Source of the DNA: Papilionanthe hookeriana x Papilionanthe teres
Taxonomy: Eukaryota > Streptophyta > Magnoliopsida > Asparagales > Orchidaceae
Length of the DNA stretch: 64,000 nucleotides
NCBI GenBank assembly: GCA_022702705.1
Contig: CM040424.1
Location: forward strand, 141,719,665 to 141,783,664
Direction of reading: 5' to 3'
Shown: positions 12,651-25,800 of the stretch, one piece after another
Layout of the letters: every line of letters starts with the position of its first letter
Position numbering within the stretch: the first letter of the stretch is position 1
Made by a program: the position numbers and the translations under genes
Notes under the pieces: model-generated
Told to the model about the DNA's origin: nothing
Seen by the model: the letters and a program-made list of their open reading frames with translations, nothing else
Database searches by the model: none

Positions 12651-12926
12651 AGAAAGATTTTCATTCCGATGTAAATTAGGGCCAGCGTCTGTGACTGGGT
12701 CCAAATCTTGTAATAAAACAAAATTAAATAAAATAAAGTAAATTTTCTCATAAAATAAAATACACTTGTTAAAATTTCTAAATCTATGAATCTTATAAAA
12801 CTATATTAAATAAGATAATGACATTAAAATAATTATAAAAATTATTAAAATAAAAGATAATAAATTTGTCATTGTTCTTGTTCGTGCACAACACCAATCA
12901 CTGACATTTCCCCTGTTTACTTGTGC
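12651..12926 (+). other. Intron-like AT-rich spacer in element D
   Basis: Very AT-rich, with no coding potential, ending in a pyrimidine-rich tract and CAG at 12926 (CCCCTGTTTACTTGTGCAG). It occupies the same place as the spacer 48831-49122 of element A. A GTAATA word at about 12709 could be the donor side. Splicing is inferred only. Confidence 0.35.
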
Positions 12927-13046
12927 AGGAGGTGTCGGGTTGCGAGTTGGTGTTTGCTTCCGTATAAGGCTTGGACTTCACGTCTTGAAAAAAAAACATA
13001 TGAAAGGAGACTACAGACATGAAGTCGATGAAGAAGATTAGGCCCT
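12927..13046 (+). pseudogene. Start of the AlkB-linked ORF in element D (remnant)
   Basis: Directly after the CAG, D reads GGTGTCGGGTTGCGAGTTGG. This aligns with the start of the AlkB-linked ORF of A at about 49127 (ATGTCGAACGGGCGGTTGG), and TAAGGCTTGGACTTCACG also aligns with A. Homology stops near 13046, where LTR-like sequence begins. So D once carried at least the beginning of the same extra ORF; no dioxygenase domain remains. Confidence 0.5.
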
Positions 13047-13867
13047 TGCGTAACTATGCTGTGCAACATAAGCCCTAACTGGTCATAGGATTTCAAGGTC
13101 GTCATCAGGTATGACATAAATTCTTCTATCTTCCAGGCCATTCACATGATCAGTATCGAGTGAATGTAAGTCCTAAATAATAAATTTGATAGGATGAAAG
13201 ACCAAGTAAATATTCTAAATCAAAGCCAAATCATAGGATAGTTTGGGAAGACATCAAGATTTTCTTTGAATCCATGTCCTTCCCTTAGCCTTCTCTCCTT
13301 TGGATTATGATAAAATGAAATGTTCCAAGATTTAAGCCATTCACTATTGAACTTCCGACTATCATATTTTCTTAGAAAATCTTACCTTTGGAAGTCATGA
13401 ATATAAATATTTCCAGATATATATCAAGAGTTTTCTTAGATGACTTCGGTTATCTAAGATGTAATTAATTATAGGGGCTTGCCATTATAGGAAACTTAAA
13501 GACCCCATATTAATATAAACCCTATCCAATTCCTTCATATTAGATAGGGGAAATTGTCGATCAACAATGGTTTGTAGACCAAATGAATGTCATGAATTCT
13601 TTAGTTTATTTGATCATGCCTCATCCCAAGTCATGTATCTATTCTTCAGGGTAGGTATAAGTCTTATGATGAAGCGCTTGATAATCTAAACTAACGTTTG
13701 TATGAAATCAGATTGATTTCGCATCCATCAAAATTAAAATATTATTTTTAAAAATCCATACATATATATGTACATTAAATTAAATTAAATTTCTATTTTA
13801 TAAAACTATACTGTAAACGTTTTCAAAAATATCAAACCTCACAACAATGACGCTTTAACGACCGACA
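13047..13867 (+). repeat. Element D: degenerate 3' end of the giant LTR
   Basis: It matches, with many differences, the last roughly 870 bp of the giant LTR (compare 59350-60221): GCAACATAAGCCCTAAC, AGGATAGT, GAGTTTTCTTAGATGA, AAGATGTAATTAATTATAGG, GGGCTTGCC, and the terminus ACCGACA at 13861-13867. The first roughly 6.6 kb of this LTR are missing, so an internal deletion fused the region after integrase to the LTR tail. Confidence 0.7.
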
Positions 13868-15190
13868 CACATAAGTGGGTTTTATCAACGTGACTTCCAC
13901 TAGGGAGTGATAGAATACGTTGGTAAAGTGGTGGTGATTGATCTGCTGTAAAGAATAATTATTGTAGAGGTTGAGTGCTTGAGAATATGATGTTAACATT
14001 CTTAGTAGAGGTAGTCTAACAATGGTTCAATAGTAATTACAGCCAAATGGCAGTGATCCAATGGTAGTGACCATAGTGGACGAGCAATAGCTTAAGCAGT
14101 GGCGCCAACCCGATGGATGTTGTCCAATAGCAATAAAAGTGGTGGTTTGGAAACGATGGTCCAAGGGAAGTGATGACAAAATGAAGGTGGTGGTCAGACA
14201 GCGGTGTCTGTGACCTAACCAGGCAATAGTGGTACAATTATGACAACAATCCAATGATTGTGGTTTGGTTCAGTGGTTGGGCAACGATGATCTGACAGTG
14301 GGGATGTTTGTCTGATAATAACTACGGTGATCGTTAGGCATCGATAGTCTGGCGACGACAGCGAGATGAATATGGCCCAATAATGGGAATGATAATGGTT
14401 ATAGGTCCAACAGTAGTGATCTAATGATGTTAGTGGACAAATAGTGATTGCCCAGCAGTAGTGATGGTAGTGGTCGGGCAATGATGGTTCGGTAGTAGTG
14501 GTTGTTAGATGATAGTAGTTAGTGGAAATGTCAACCAAACTGTGATGGTTCGACAGCTGCAGTGGTGGTTGTTAAATAACGATGGTCCATAAACAATAAT
14601 GACCGGACAACAATAGTGGAGCTCAGCAATTCTCAAGAGCTGGGAGCTCCTTCATGTTTCTCGACGATGCTCAGGTGCCCCTTCATGAAGAAATTTGGGG
14701 TATTTTATATATTTTGTGACTGAAATCATGTGTAAATAATGGATAAATTCAGACAACTCCATTTGACGAACCAAAGTGATCCTTTTGATCATATGATGTT
14801 CTATTAGTATTTAGGTGCCTTAAATACGTCAAACTAAGTGATATTAGGTTTGTTAGACTTGTTTTATTGAGATGCTCAATTTGACTATACTTGTTAAATT
14901 TAAAGATGATTTGGTCTCCAACAGTATATCTCTTTCATTTGTCTTTTAAATGCATGCTTCGGGCTCATTTGGACTTAGAATTAACCATATTTAATATTAG
15001 CTTGCTCATCTTAACAAGATATTCCATTTGAATTAGAATATAAGTAATTTTTTATTTGACTTTGAAGCTCCCAAATCCATCTAACACATACATTTCAAAA
15101 ATATATATATATAGTTAAAGGATTCCTCAATTTGCCTTCATAATATATAGACCCAGGGACATTTCAGTCCCTGAAGCTTCAAAACATTAT
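13868..15190. other. Non-coding stretch with a GTGGT-rich degenerate minisatellite
   Basis: No gene seen. From about 13985 to 14640 the + strand repeats imperfect words such as CAGTAGTGATGGT, GGTCGGGCAA and ATGATGGT. The long minus frames here (for example 14215-14538, rich in Tyr/His/Thr) are translations of this repeat. 14650-15190 is plain AT-rich DNA with a short TA run near 15098. Confidence 0.5.
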
Positions 15191-15855
<665 letters not shown>

Positions 15856-16322
15856 CTGCCGACGCTTTGATGAGGGGTGAGGCCAAGTCAAATTTGACTT
15901 TGACAGCAGTCGAGTCACAGACTATTTATTAAGCGACATGTTATTGGATCACTTCGATTTCACATCACATCACAGATATTTACTAGAATAATATTTTAAG
16001 TGATTTAATTATAAATACCCGCCAATGGTGTATATAAGACGTTGAACCGAAGTCGAAATACATATAAATAGCCTAAGCACTTTACTAACAAAATATAATG
16101 GCCTCCATATCAAGATGCGACTTCATTTAACTGGAGATTTAACCAAACGATAAAATAAGTGTAGAAAATATTTAAATTGAATGTTATAATAATGATAATT
16201 AACTCTTTTTAGTCAAACTCGAAATTTAAATATTTTATTAAATTTTTGTTTCTTCCATAAAAAAATTAATGCTTTTAAAATCAATTTAAATATTGTATAT
16301 AGAAAAAATGTTTAAAGAGATA
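15856..16322. other. AT-rich stretch, nothing recognised
   Basis: No open frame, repeat or known element seen. It may include part of the 5' flank or LTR of element C, whose left border I cannot place. Confidence 0.4.
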
Positions 16323-16830
16323 ATGTGGTTAGAAGGGACTCCAATTCCAATTAGAATGTCATGCGAAAGATTATCAAGCAATCGGTTAGCTTAGTACGTT
16401 TGTCCAGATGACTGGCATTCCAATCGAACTAAAGGGTTAATTGAATCAGCTAACTCACAGAATTGATGAGGAATAAGACAAGCGGCAACTAGAAGTAAAA
16501 TTTAGTTTTGTCATGTATTATATCTGATTATTGTAGCCATTTTTGAAAGTGACGTCTATTCTATTATGTGTATTAACGAGGTGGTTATATTAACTATCCA
16601 AAGTTTGGAGAAAGATAAGACAAACCCTTTAACAGTTTAGATATAGTGGATAATAGTGTAATTGTAAACTTCAGCCACTTATGATTATAAATATGGGCTG
16701 TTTTATGTAAAATACATTGTACACTCACCCGTTTCCTCTTTCTAATATCTTCTCTCGTACACTTAACTCTTGAGGTGTGTCTACTACGATAATTTTGGAT
16801 TTAACATCCTTAAAGGTTGTGTTGTGAGTG
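16323..16830 (+). repeat. Putative LTR end / leader of element C
   Basis: The region directly upstream of the element C gag looks like the promoter end of a gypsy LTR: ATTATAAATATGGG near 16684 and ACCCGTTTCCTCTTTCTAAT plus TCTCTCGTACACTTAACTC downstream. TGTGGTTAG at 16323 is a possible LTR start. No second copy is in the window and no primer-binding site is clear, so borders are guesses. Confidence 0.35.
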
Positions 16831-16833
16831 TGG

Positions 16834-17567
16834 ACATGCCATTGGCAAGAACAAGAAGACGTGACTTGCCCGAGAGACACAACAACAATGAAATCTACCC
16901 GAGAGTTTACACAACAAATTATACTGCAAATGTAGGAGTTGCAAAACCAGATGGTTCGTCAGTTTAATGCCCTCTAGGAGGCAATCACATGAATGAAATA
17001 TAAACCACCTCCCCTTGCAGAAGAGTCTCGCGGGGTGCAACCCCAAGAGGAACCACCAGTTCCTAGCAATGGGAGAGTAATCTTGACAACTGAAGAGCAA
17101 GAAAATTCCCAGCTTGAGGATGTTGGGTCTGACGGAGAGGATCCTACCGACACTGGATGAGGTGCCTCCAAAGCTTGAGGCTCCATTCTCTCTACAGATT
17201 CAGGAAGTCGAACCACCAACAGAATCCCTGCCTCCACATTTGGACTCATATAAAGGAAAGAGTGATCCGATGGATCTTGTGGTTGTGTTCAAATTAGCGA
17301 TCGAAATGCTATGAATCAATGGCGCTATGAAATGTTTCATATTTCTAACCACACTAAAAAAGACACCCTAATACTAGTATATTCTTTTGGTGAGTTCAAG
17401 TAAGTGTTTGTAGCTAATTTCACTAGTGTCTAGAAGCTGAAGAACAAATCTCAAGTCCTGTTACTACTCAAACAAGGTTAGAATGAAATTCATTGTTCCT
17501 ATATCACCCGTTTCCAAAGGAAATGCTAGAATTCTAGGCTAGAACCCATTAACTGCACAAACCACCA
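16834..17567 (+). pseudogene. gag: Element C gag, 5' part (interrupted by element A)
   Basis: A short basic start (MPLARTRRRDLP at 16834) precedes a Pro/Glu-rich stretch. The capsid part begins in 17114-17314 (SYKGKSDPMDLVVVFKLAI), after which the frame goes on with stops through words typical of plant gypsy gag (SQVLLLLKQG, YITRFQRKC). The gene breaks at 17567, where element A begins, and resumes at 60227. Gag of this family forms the particle that packages element RNA. The protein is not similar to the gag of A or D, so C is another Ty3/gypsy lineage. Confidence 0.6.
17563..17567. repeat. Target-site duplication of element A, left (CACCA)
   Basis: CACCA directly precedes the LTR start TGTTAACCTCA and is repeated exactly after the 3' LTR at 60222-60226. 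This proves that both LTRs belong to one insertion. Confidence 0.9.
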
Positions 17568-19892
17568 TGTTAACCTCATTTTTGATGAGGTCTTCTCTTC
17601 TTCTTTTTAGTACTTAGGATCAAGCCTTAGGCTTTTCCTTTGACTTTCCTAGAGGATTAGAATTGAGACCCACCACTTAGAAATTCAAACCACTTCTTAA
17701 CTCCTCGCAAACTCCACAAACTCGACTGTAGACCCCTAATCACCTAGAGGGTTGAAACCAAATGTGGAAGTTTAAAGGATGAGTTCCTATAGATTCTTTG
17801 CGCCTGTAGATCGCCCTGCGGTGGCCCAGTCCAGTGAAGGGCTGACTTACACACACACTACACTTTCACACACATCCGAAAAACACACCCATACCTAACT
17901 TGACCTCCCGACTCATGAAGGTGATTCACATGGATGGTCCTTAACCCCTAAGCCCTCGCGCAGAGAGTTAGGAACAACATAGTGGATGCCTCAAATGGGT
18001 CCCATCATGGCTCATGTGGGCTTGATATGGCTTCATGGCTCAACCAAAATGATTTTATTCCACTTACATTTACCCAATCTTCAATTTTCCAAATTTTCAA
18101 TTTTTAACCCCCGGGACCCTACACCCGCCTAACCTACCCAAAGCCCTTGAAAATACCCAAAATTTGCAAAATCACCTAAATTACCCAAAATTCCTCAAAA
18201 CCAATCCCAAACATTCCCACATTACTCAACTTGATCATCCATACCCAAAAATACCAAAAATTTCAAAAATACCTCCCAATACCCTCCAAATACCCAAAAT
18301 ACCCCTCTTAACCCAAAAATCAAAAAATTCAAAAAATTCCCAGAAAATTCCAGAAAATCCTAAATATTCCCAATTTCATTTTGTTCAACTACACCATGGG
18401 CCAATTTTATCAATTTACCCCACTTTATCAAAACCCCCAATTTGACCCATTTTAACCCTAAGTGAACCCAATGTCAAGCCAAATCTACCCAATTGACCCA
18501 AATTCTGGTCCAATTCAATTCTAAACTTCAATTTAACATTCACAACACCAATCTAGACCAAATCCAAGTCCAATTTGATTGACATTTGAATCCAATTTCA
18601 CTTTTGGCCTTAAAGACCAATTTGGACCCATGACCCAAACCTAACCCAAACTAACCCAATTCAACTCCAATTAACCCCAAACCTTTTCTAAACCTTCCTT
18701 AGCATCCCCACAAACAAAATACTAACATTATTTGCCCAAAATTTAGACCCAAACCCCATTAAAATTCAACCCAAAGCTAAAAGGCCCAATTTTGACCTAA
18801 AACCTAACCTAACCCAAATAAGCCCAAACCCCAAAATCAAAACCCAACCAAAGCCAAAACCTCTTTGAAACACTCCCATAAACATTTCCCAACATTTATT
18901 TTACACCAAATTCAACCTTAGCCCAACCTTAGCCCAAGTTAGCCCAATTTGGCCTACTTTGGCCCCTTTACCAAAAAAAAAAAAAAAAGAGAAGCCCAAA
19001 TTCAAACCAATTCTATTCCAAATCACACCAAATTGATTCCAAACCATTCATGAAACATCCCTAAACTAAACCCAAAATTTATTTGGCATGTTTTTTTCAC
19101 AAAATTCTTCATCCAAAAGTCCATTTTGAAATATAAAGGCCCACCTATTGAAGCCTTTTAAAAAGCCCACTTCCACCAAACCCAAAAGCCCAAAAATTCA
19201 TCCAAAGCCCACAAGACAATTCACTCTCATCATCCACTTGATAAAATCATTCCCTAAAGTTTGAAACCTATGATTAAATCATTCCAAATTAGGCTTTATC
19301 CAAATTCCCATCAAAATGCCAAAATTCCTAAAATCCATTCCAATGAAATTGACTAAGCCATACACAAGCCCAAATAAAGCCATGAAGCCATCCTCAAGCC
19401 CCATGTAAAGCCATGAGAGGTTTGACATGTGACCATCCCATAAATGGCAAGAGGAGGAGCCTCTTTAAGGATTCTCTTAAAGGTGATTAAACCTTTTCAT
19501 GCTTCCCCTAAACTATTTTTAAACTTAAACATGCTTGGATAGTGACTTCTCCCTGCTAGTCTAGTCGACTCACCCGACCTCCCTCAGCCCAAATTAGAGC
19601 TTGGAAAGGTGCACCCAACCCAAACCCATATGATGACCAAATTGAGCCTAAAAGAGCCCCTTCCCCATTCCATTTTGAATGAAGCTTTCTACACATGGCC
19701 ACTCTCCATCGCTTGCACCATTGCCAACCCCCGACCCTCCCGATGACAACGATGACCTGACTCCCGGCCGGCCACCACCACACACTACGGAAACCACCAG
19801 GCCGAGAGCACCCATGTGAGCCAAACTTTGGAATTCCACCTTGCTGAGTTGCCCTATGCCCAATGGCCATCATGACTGTTCTTCCCTTGACC
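17568..19892 (+). mobile_element. Element A 5' LTR, first part
   Basis: It starts TGTTAACCTCATTTTTGATG and is nearly identical over long stretches to 52709-55037 of the 3' LTR. It stops at TGACC (19888-19892), where a solo LTR was inserted; the LTR continues at 27295. The stretch 18030-19420 is rich in CCAAAT/ACCCAA-like words and has no gene; the open frame at 18164-18445 is low-complexity. Confidence 0.92.
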
Positions 19893-22800
19893 TGTCGGCA
19901 CTATTTTTAGGTTGTGTGATATTTTGAAAAGGGGTCGCCTAACAGAAGTTGTCGGCGAATTTAAATTTTAAATTTAATTTAAATATATATATAATTTAGA
20001 AAGTAGTATTTGATTTTGAAAATAATTTTAAATTTGAGATTGAACCGATCTCACATCCCGAATAGTTTATATAAACGAGCACCGCACCATAAACCGTGTA
20101 TCTATCCCTAAGGATAGACACACCGCTCGACGGTGGGGCTCGATCAAATAAACTAGAAGTTTTGTGACATCCGTTTGGTCCGCGAACCAATTTTATAAGC
20201 CGACAAATTCCCTCGCTTAATATGAAAGTATTAAACAGGGTTTATATTACCTCGGGTTCTTTAAAATTCCCTATAAGGGCAAGCCCCTATAGTTAATTAC
20301 ATCTTAAGTGACGGGAATCACCTAAGAAAACTCTCGATAATAACCAATAATTCTGCTCTCAAGAATTTCAAAGTTCAAGGTTTTCAAGGGATTGAATTTT
20401 GGAATTTCAATAGGGAATGGATCAAACTTGGAACATTTTGTTTTGGGAATCCAAAGGGAGAAAGGTAGGAGAAATCACAGATTCGAAGCGAACTTCGGTA
20501 ACTTCTCGACTATCCTATCATTTGGCTTGAGTTTAGGAAAGTCCTAATATTTGTTTAATGTTTTGATCTTACCAATTTTAATTAATTAGGGCTTATATTT
20601 GTATGATAAAATCAAACAAATAGCCTAGAAGATATGAGGGTTTATGTCGTATCGGACGACTACCTCAGAATCCTAAGTCCGGTTAGGGTTTAATTTACAT
20701 GACCTGATCATGCAAATGCCTAACAAAGGCTGAGGGTTTATGTTGCACTAGGCAAGCTACCTCGAAGTCCTATGGCTTTGTTGTTTAATTCTAAGAAGGT
20801 TTTGTCGAAGTAGGTTCAAGTTTTGTTGATGACGATGGCCGTGCCGCCCACCATGCTCCAAGCTCCTTGTTGTCGCAGAGGTTTAGTTTTAGAAATCATA
20901 AATCGGGGGATGAGAAAAGTGTTTTGGTTTAGAGAAGTCTTAATTTTCCAAGTGTTCTTTTTTATGTTTTAATTAAAACAAATCTTAAAGTTGATTATAA
21001 CGACACCGGTTAAGATCCCACTGGTTCCATCCTTCCGCATCATTATTTTTATCGGATTCACTTAGTCCAGATGAATTTGCTAAACTCAACCGAATGAGTT
21101 CCACACTTTCATTTAGACCGTGGGAAATCCCGTTAGCAACACGTAGGTTACATCATCCGAGGTATTCCCGATCATCCAACAGACGTTTTAATTTAGTTGC
21201 AATTGTAGTTTTGTGTTCTGTTTGTGATTAAATTTCGAGTTGTTTTATATTTTGAAATGTTGTGGCGGTGAATTTTATCTTGCAATGACTTTTAACTTAG
21301 TTTTGGTTTCAGCTTTAGGGACTATCCTAAAGGTGTGGGTTTTCATGCAACAGCTTGTCTTATCATGCAAGAAAAGTAAAGTGCATTTGCAAGAAAGTAA
21401 ATTGCAAGAAAGTAAATTGCAAGAAAGTAAATCGCAATAAAATAAAAGCGTACCCTGGAGGGTCTTCCCGTCATCCCAAGCTGCACTTAAAACACAATTA
21501 GAATATTTAAGCAAGTTCCTAGGTAAAGCTAAGGGAAAGGTTATGGTTTTCTACCAAATTCCTAATCCTATAGCTAGTCATCTCCTATGACGTCTGTGTT
21601 CTTTGTGTTTTTGTTCGAAGACGATTTTCTTCATCAAAGAACAATTAAATCCAATTGTTCTTATAAATATCCTATCATATCGAGGAAGTGCTTAAGAAGA
21701 ATCTTAAACATCTTTTCAATATTTCTAGGATTGTTTTAAGTCCAAATGAATTTAATTATATAAATGAATCAATCGTCCGAGGTTTTCAAGTTTTATTAAC
21801 TCGCTCAGATGAATTAAGACATTTGAATATCCTATGAGTGAAGTAGCACTTCATTTAATGTTTCATTTAGGAGTTATAATAATCAAAGCTTTCAAGGGTA
21901 AATTAGTATTCAAATGATTTGATTTAAGTTAAAGGGTTTAAATTTGGAATAGCGTTCGAGTTATTTTAGATTTATTTTGAATTCTTTATGTCTTAAGTGA
22001 TGTTATATTTAATTCAACTTAATTTAATTGAGCTTTAATTTAACTTAATATAGTTTAATTTAATTTGATTTGATGTTTAATTAATTTGATTTGATTTAAT
22101 TTTAATTTAATTTGATTTGATTTAATTTAATTATTTAATTTTAATTTAATTTAATTTAATTTAATTTTATTTAATTTGATTTAATTTAATTTGTTTAATT
22201 ATTTAATTTAATCTAATTTAATTTAATTTTAATTTAATTTAATTATTTAATTTAATTTAATTTAATTTAATTTTAATTTAATTTAATTTACTTTATTTTT
22301 AATTTTAATTGAAATTTTAAAAGAGTTTAATAATTTAATTAAGTCTTTTAATATTTTAAATTTGAGTTATCATTTTAATTAAGAGTTAAGTATTAATGAT
22401 ATAATTAGTTTAGGGATTTTTAAATTAAAGAATAAATCTCTTCCTAATAAATATCCCTTATTTTAATAATTCCAATTTATTATTCTTCCAAATTTAATCT
22501 ATTATTTAATTAAAGTTTAATCATTTTAAAATTGTTTAATGGGTTTCTACCCTTTAATTATTTAAATTTCAATCATCCAAATCAGATTAAGATCAAATAT
22601 TTTACTTGTTGATTTTTTTATTAAACCTAAAGTTTTAATTAAGGGTTAAAAGTTTAATTACCATTTTACCCCTTAAGCTTAATAATTTCATAACTCACTA
22701 AATTGAACTCAAATGAACTTGAAATTTTTATGTGACTTCACTCATATGTCAATAAAGACATGAGAGGAGAAAATGTGATTTTTCTGTATTTAATTTATTT

Positions 22801-25800
22801 ATATAATTATTTTTTGTGGAAAATAGAGATTTTCAAGGAAAATTTGATAACATGACCAAAGGAAAGTTTCTGTCCCTAAGAAAATTAGGGGACATTCCTA
22901 ATGACCAGAGAAGCACTTGGACCGATTTTGGTGATTTTTTGAATTATATTATTTTTATTATAATTATTTTAAGTTTTGGAGTGTTAATTAATTTAAAAAT
23001 AAAATAAATGTTGAAAAATGGATTTTATATTTTTTAAAAATCTCTCTGATATCAAGGAAACCAGAGAAGCATATTTTGCAATTTTATGATTTTTCTATGA
23101 TTTATTATAATTATTTTGGTGAAAATGCTAGAAAATACATTTTTTTTAATTTTAAAATTACTTTAAAGCTTTAAAATTTAATATCTCACTAAATAAACCT
23201 AGGAAAAATATGGGATTTGTTCCTGTGTGATTAAAATTCAAAATGTGACATTTTGGTGCATTTTATTATTTTTGTGATTTTTATTATTTTTTAATTATTA
23301 AAAATATTAAAATATTATTAAAAATCAACTTTTTTAGAAAATTGAAAATTTAATTTTCTTAGGTTCCTCTGATATCAGAGAGGCTCCAAAACCAATTTGA
23401 TGAATTTTTGAAAAGTATTTTAAAAGTTATGAATTTTTAAAGTTTAAAATGGCTAAGTGACTTAATCAACCCAATTAGTGGGGCTAACCAAGTCCAATTG
23501 ACCTCAAATTTTTATGGTGGATTCCTCTGATCCTAATGGTCAGTGGAGAATTGATTTCAAGTCAATTTGATGCCTGGTTAACTCTAATTAATTAAAGACC
23601 TATTTTGGGTGTTTAAGCCAATTAGGGTTGTTTTGAATGAACTAAGCCAAAATCTATTTTTCCTAGGGTTCTCTGGTCATAAGGAACATCACCAAATTTT
23701 CCTAGAATTTATTTCAAAACATGCTATTTACTGGAATTAAAATACTCAAAACAAGTGACTCGAACTTGAAAAATCAAGAACTCTTCATAGGATGGCCTCC
23801 GACTTTGGAAAATTCAGGGAATGTTCCCAAATTCAGAGGCTTCAAAAGCCCTATGGTCTCATGCCATGGTGAATTGTATGCATGCATGGAGAATTAAAAC
23901 AATGCAGAGAGTAAATAAATTATAAAAAATAAAATATTCGATGAAATTAAGTGATTTCTTTTCCACATTATTCTCCTCTCTTCACCGAGCAAGAGGGTAT
24001 TTTTATTTTATTTTTCCGATTTTTCTACACAGAGATATGAATTTTTGAAGTTTAGGGAATTAAATAAATCGTAAAATACCCTATTTTTCTATTTATCCAC
24101 GCGCGCCGCCGCATCCTCAGCGCTCCGAAAGACCACGCGGCGCGCTCCCATTCGACGCCGCCACCTGAGTCAGCAGCCCGGGCCCCGCGGTTCTCGTACC
24201 GTCTCCTGGTCCGACGCCATCTGAGCCGTCCGTCCGCGCGTGTATTGAATGGACGACATCCGTTCATCGTCCCCAAGTGTTCTCACCCGAGAGCCGTCCA
24301 CACTAAATCCCTAAGATCTCACTCGATTCTCAATGGATTTTCATGTTCTTATACTCTATGGATTCGTCTCTCAAGAGACGAACACATCTATACGGCTAAC
24401 ATGCATCGAAACTAAGGCATTTGAAATGGAGAATCTCCGAAGCTCGGGATGAAGAGTTAGCTCATACCTTGGCTCGTAGAAGTGTGGCTTCAATCCGAGA
24501 GTTGTTGCACCTTCGATTGGGTCCCGACAAGCTCCGCATGAAGTCTCCTGGTCCCGGGAATTGTCCGGATATGATTTCGACCAAGCCCGATCACAAAGCT
24601 TCGGAGGCCGGAGCAACCGGGTGGCCCGGAGATGGGGCTTTTGATGGTGGACACCTTCTCTTGGTCCGGTGAAGGTGTAGAGCTAATCAATTTGGGAATT
24701 GGCTCACCGTGGAGAAGTGTCCCGGTTTTGGGTGGAATTTCAACTCCGAAATCGAGCTTACAAAGGAGAAATGGCAGTGGGGATTTCACCTGGGATCAAG
24801 TGCTCTAAGGATGGAGAAGGGTCCGGAACAATTTTGCGCAGTTTTGGCAAGGTTTGTGCTTCTCTCCTCTCATGGCCGAGAGGGGTGGAGTTTAGACAGA
24901 GCCGGCCTGGGGCCTCCTGGGGGAGTTAGGGCTCGGGATCGCCTGCTCCGTGAGGAGAAGATCAGCCATGGTAGCCACTCGGGATGGGGCAGCTCAACAA
25001 GTGAGAATTTCAATGTCGGCTCACATGCGAGCTCTCGGCCATGGTGTTTTCCGGCGGCCCGGTGGCCGGCCGGCCGAGCATGGGTCACCCTCAAGGTCAG
25101 TGGGTCGTAGCCGGAGGTTCGTGCAATCAATCGGCCATGGACATGTGTAAAGGCTTTGATCCAAAGTGAAATGGGGCATGGCTAGATTTGGACCTAAATG
25201 GGTCAACCCACCCATTTCGGGCTAGGTGCACCACCCAAGGCCTCGGTTTAGGCGAGGAGAAAGTGATTTGGATCAGCTTGATTAGTGGGGTCAAGTCACA
25301 ATCCAAGTACAATTAGGCTTAAGCATGGTTTAGCGGAGTCATGGAAGTGGTTAATCACCTTTAGAATTAAGGAAAGAGCCTCCTCCTTTTGCCCAAAATT
25401 GCATGGTGACATGTAAAGAGGCTCTCATGGCTTGCATATGGCTTGTGCATGGCTCCATGGCTCCATTTGGCTTTGGGAAAAGTGAAGTCAGTTTCATGGA
25501 AATGGATTTAAGGAAAATTTTGGTATTTAGGGGTGATTTGGTACGAGGCTTGATTTGGAATTATTTGATGATGAATTTAGGACTTAGGTGATGGTTTTAA
25601 TTAAGTGAATGGTAAATGGAGATGTCATGTGGGCTTTAGGGTGGATTTTGGGCTTTTTGAAAGGGTTTTAGATGGGCTTTTAAGATGGATTAGGAAAGTT
25701 GGCTTTTGAATTTTAAAATGGATTTTGGGATGAAATTTTGTAAAGAGGTTGGGCCAAATAATTGTTGGGTTTAGCTCATGGATGTGTCATGAGTGACTTG

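Larger units (their letters stand above)
6244..13867 (+). mobile_element. Element D: degenerate Tat/Ogre-type retrotransposon, 5'-truncated
   Basis: Collinear with the internal region of element A: gag C-terminus, zinc-knuckle segment, protease, linker, reverse transcriptase, two RNase H regions, integrase, AT-rich spacer, start of the AlkB-type ORF, then a remnant of the LTR end. Every domain carries stops or frameshifts, far more than in A, so D is older. The 5' LTR, leader and gag N-terminus are missing from the window. About 1.5 kb of AlkB ORF, the 3' UTR and most of the 3' LTR have been lost at about 13046. Confidence 0.88.

Noticed and set aside
14215..14538. 107-codon minus-strand Tyr/His/Thr-rich frame
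   Set aside because: Arises from the GTGGT-rich repeat; no start context or homology seen.
18164..18445. 93-codon Pro/Lys/Ile-rich frame (also 26382-26726, 53258-53497)
   Set aside because: Low-complexity ACCCAAAA-type LTR sequence, varying end points.
22816..23007. Conserved 63-65-codon frame antisense in the LTRs (also 29243-29437, 40079-40273, 56982-57173) with a hydrophobic end
   Set aside because: The two starts I checked are GTG (22816) and TTG (40079), not ATG. The copy at 1-5291 has an internal stop. Recurrence is explained by LTR homology.
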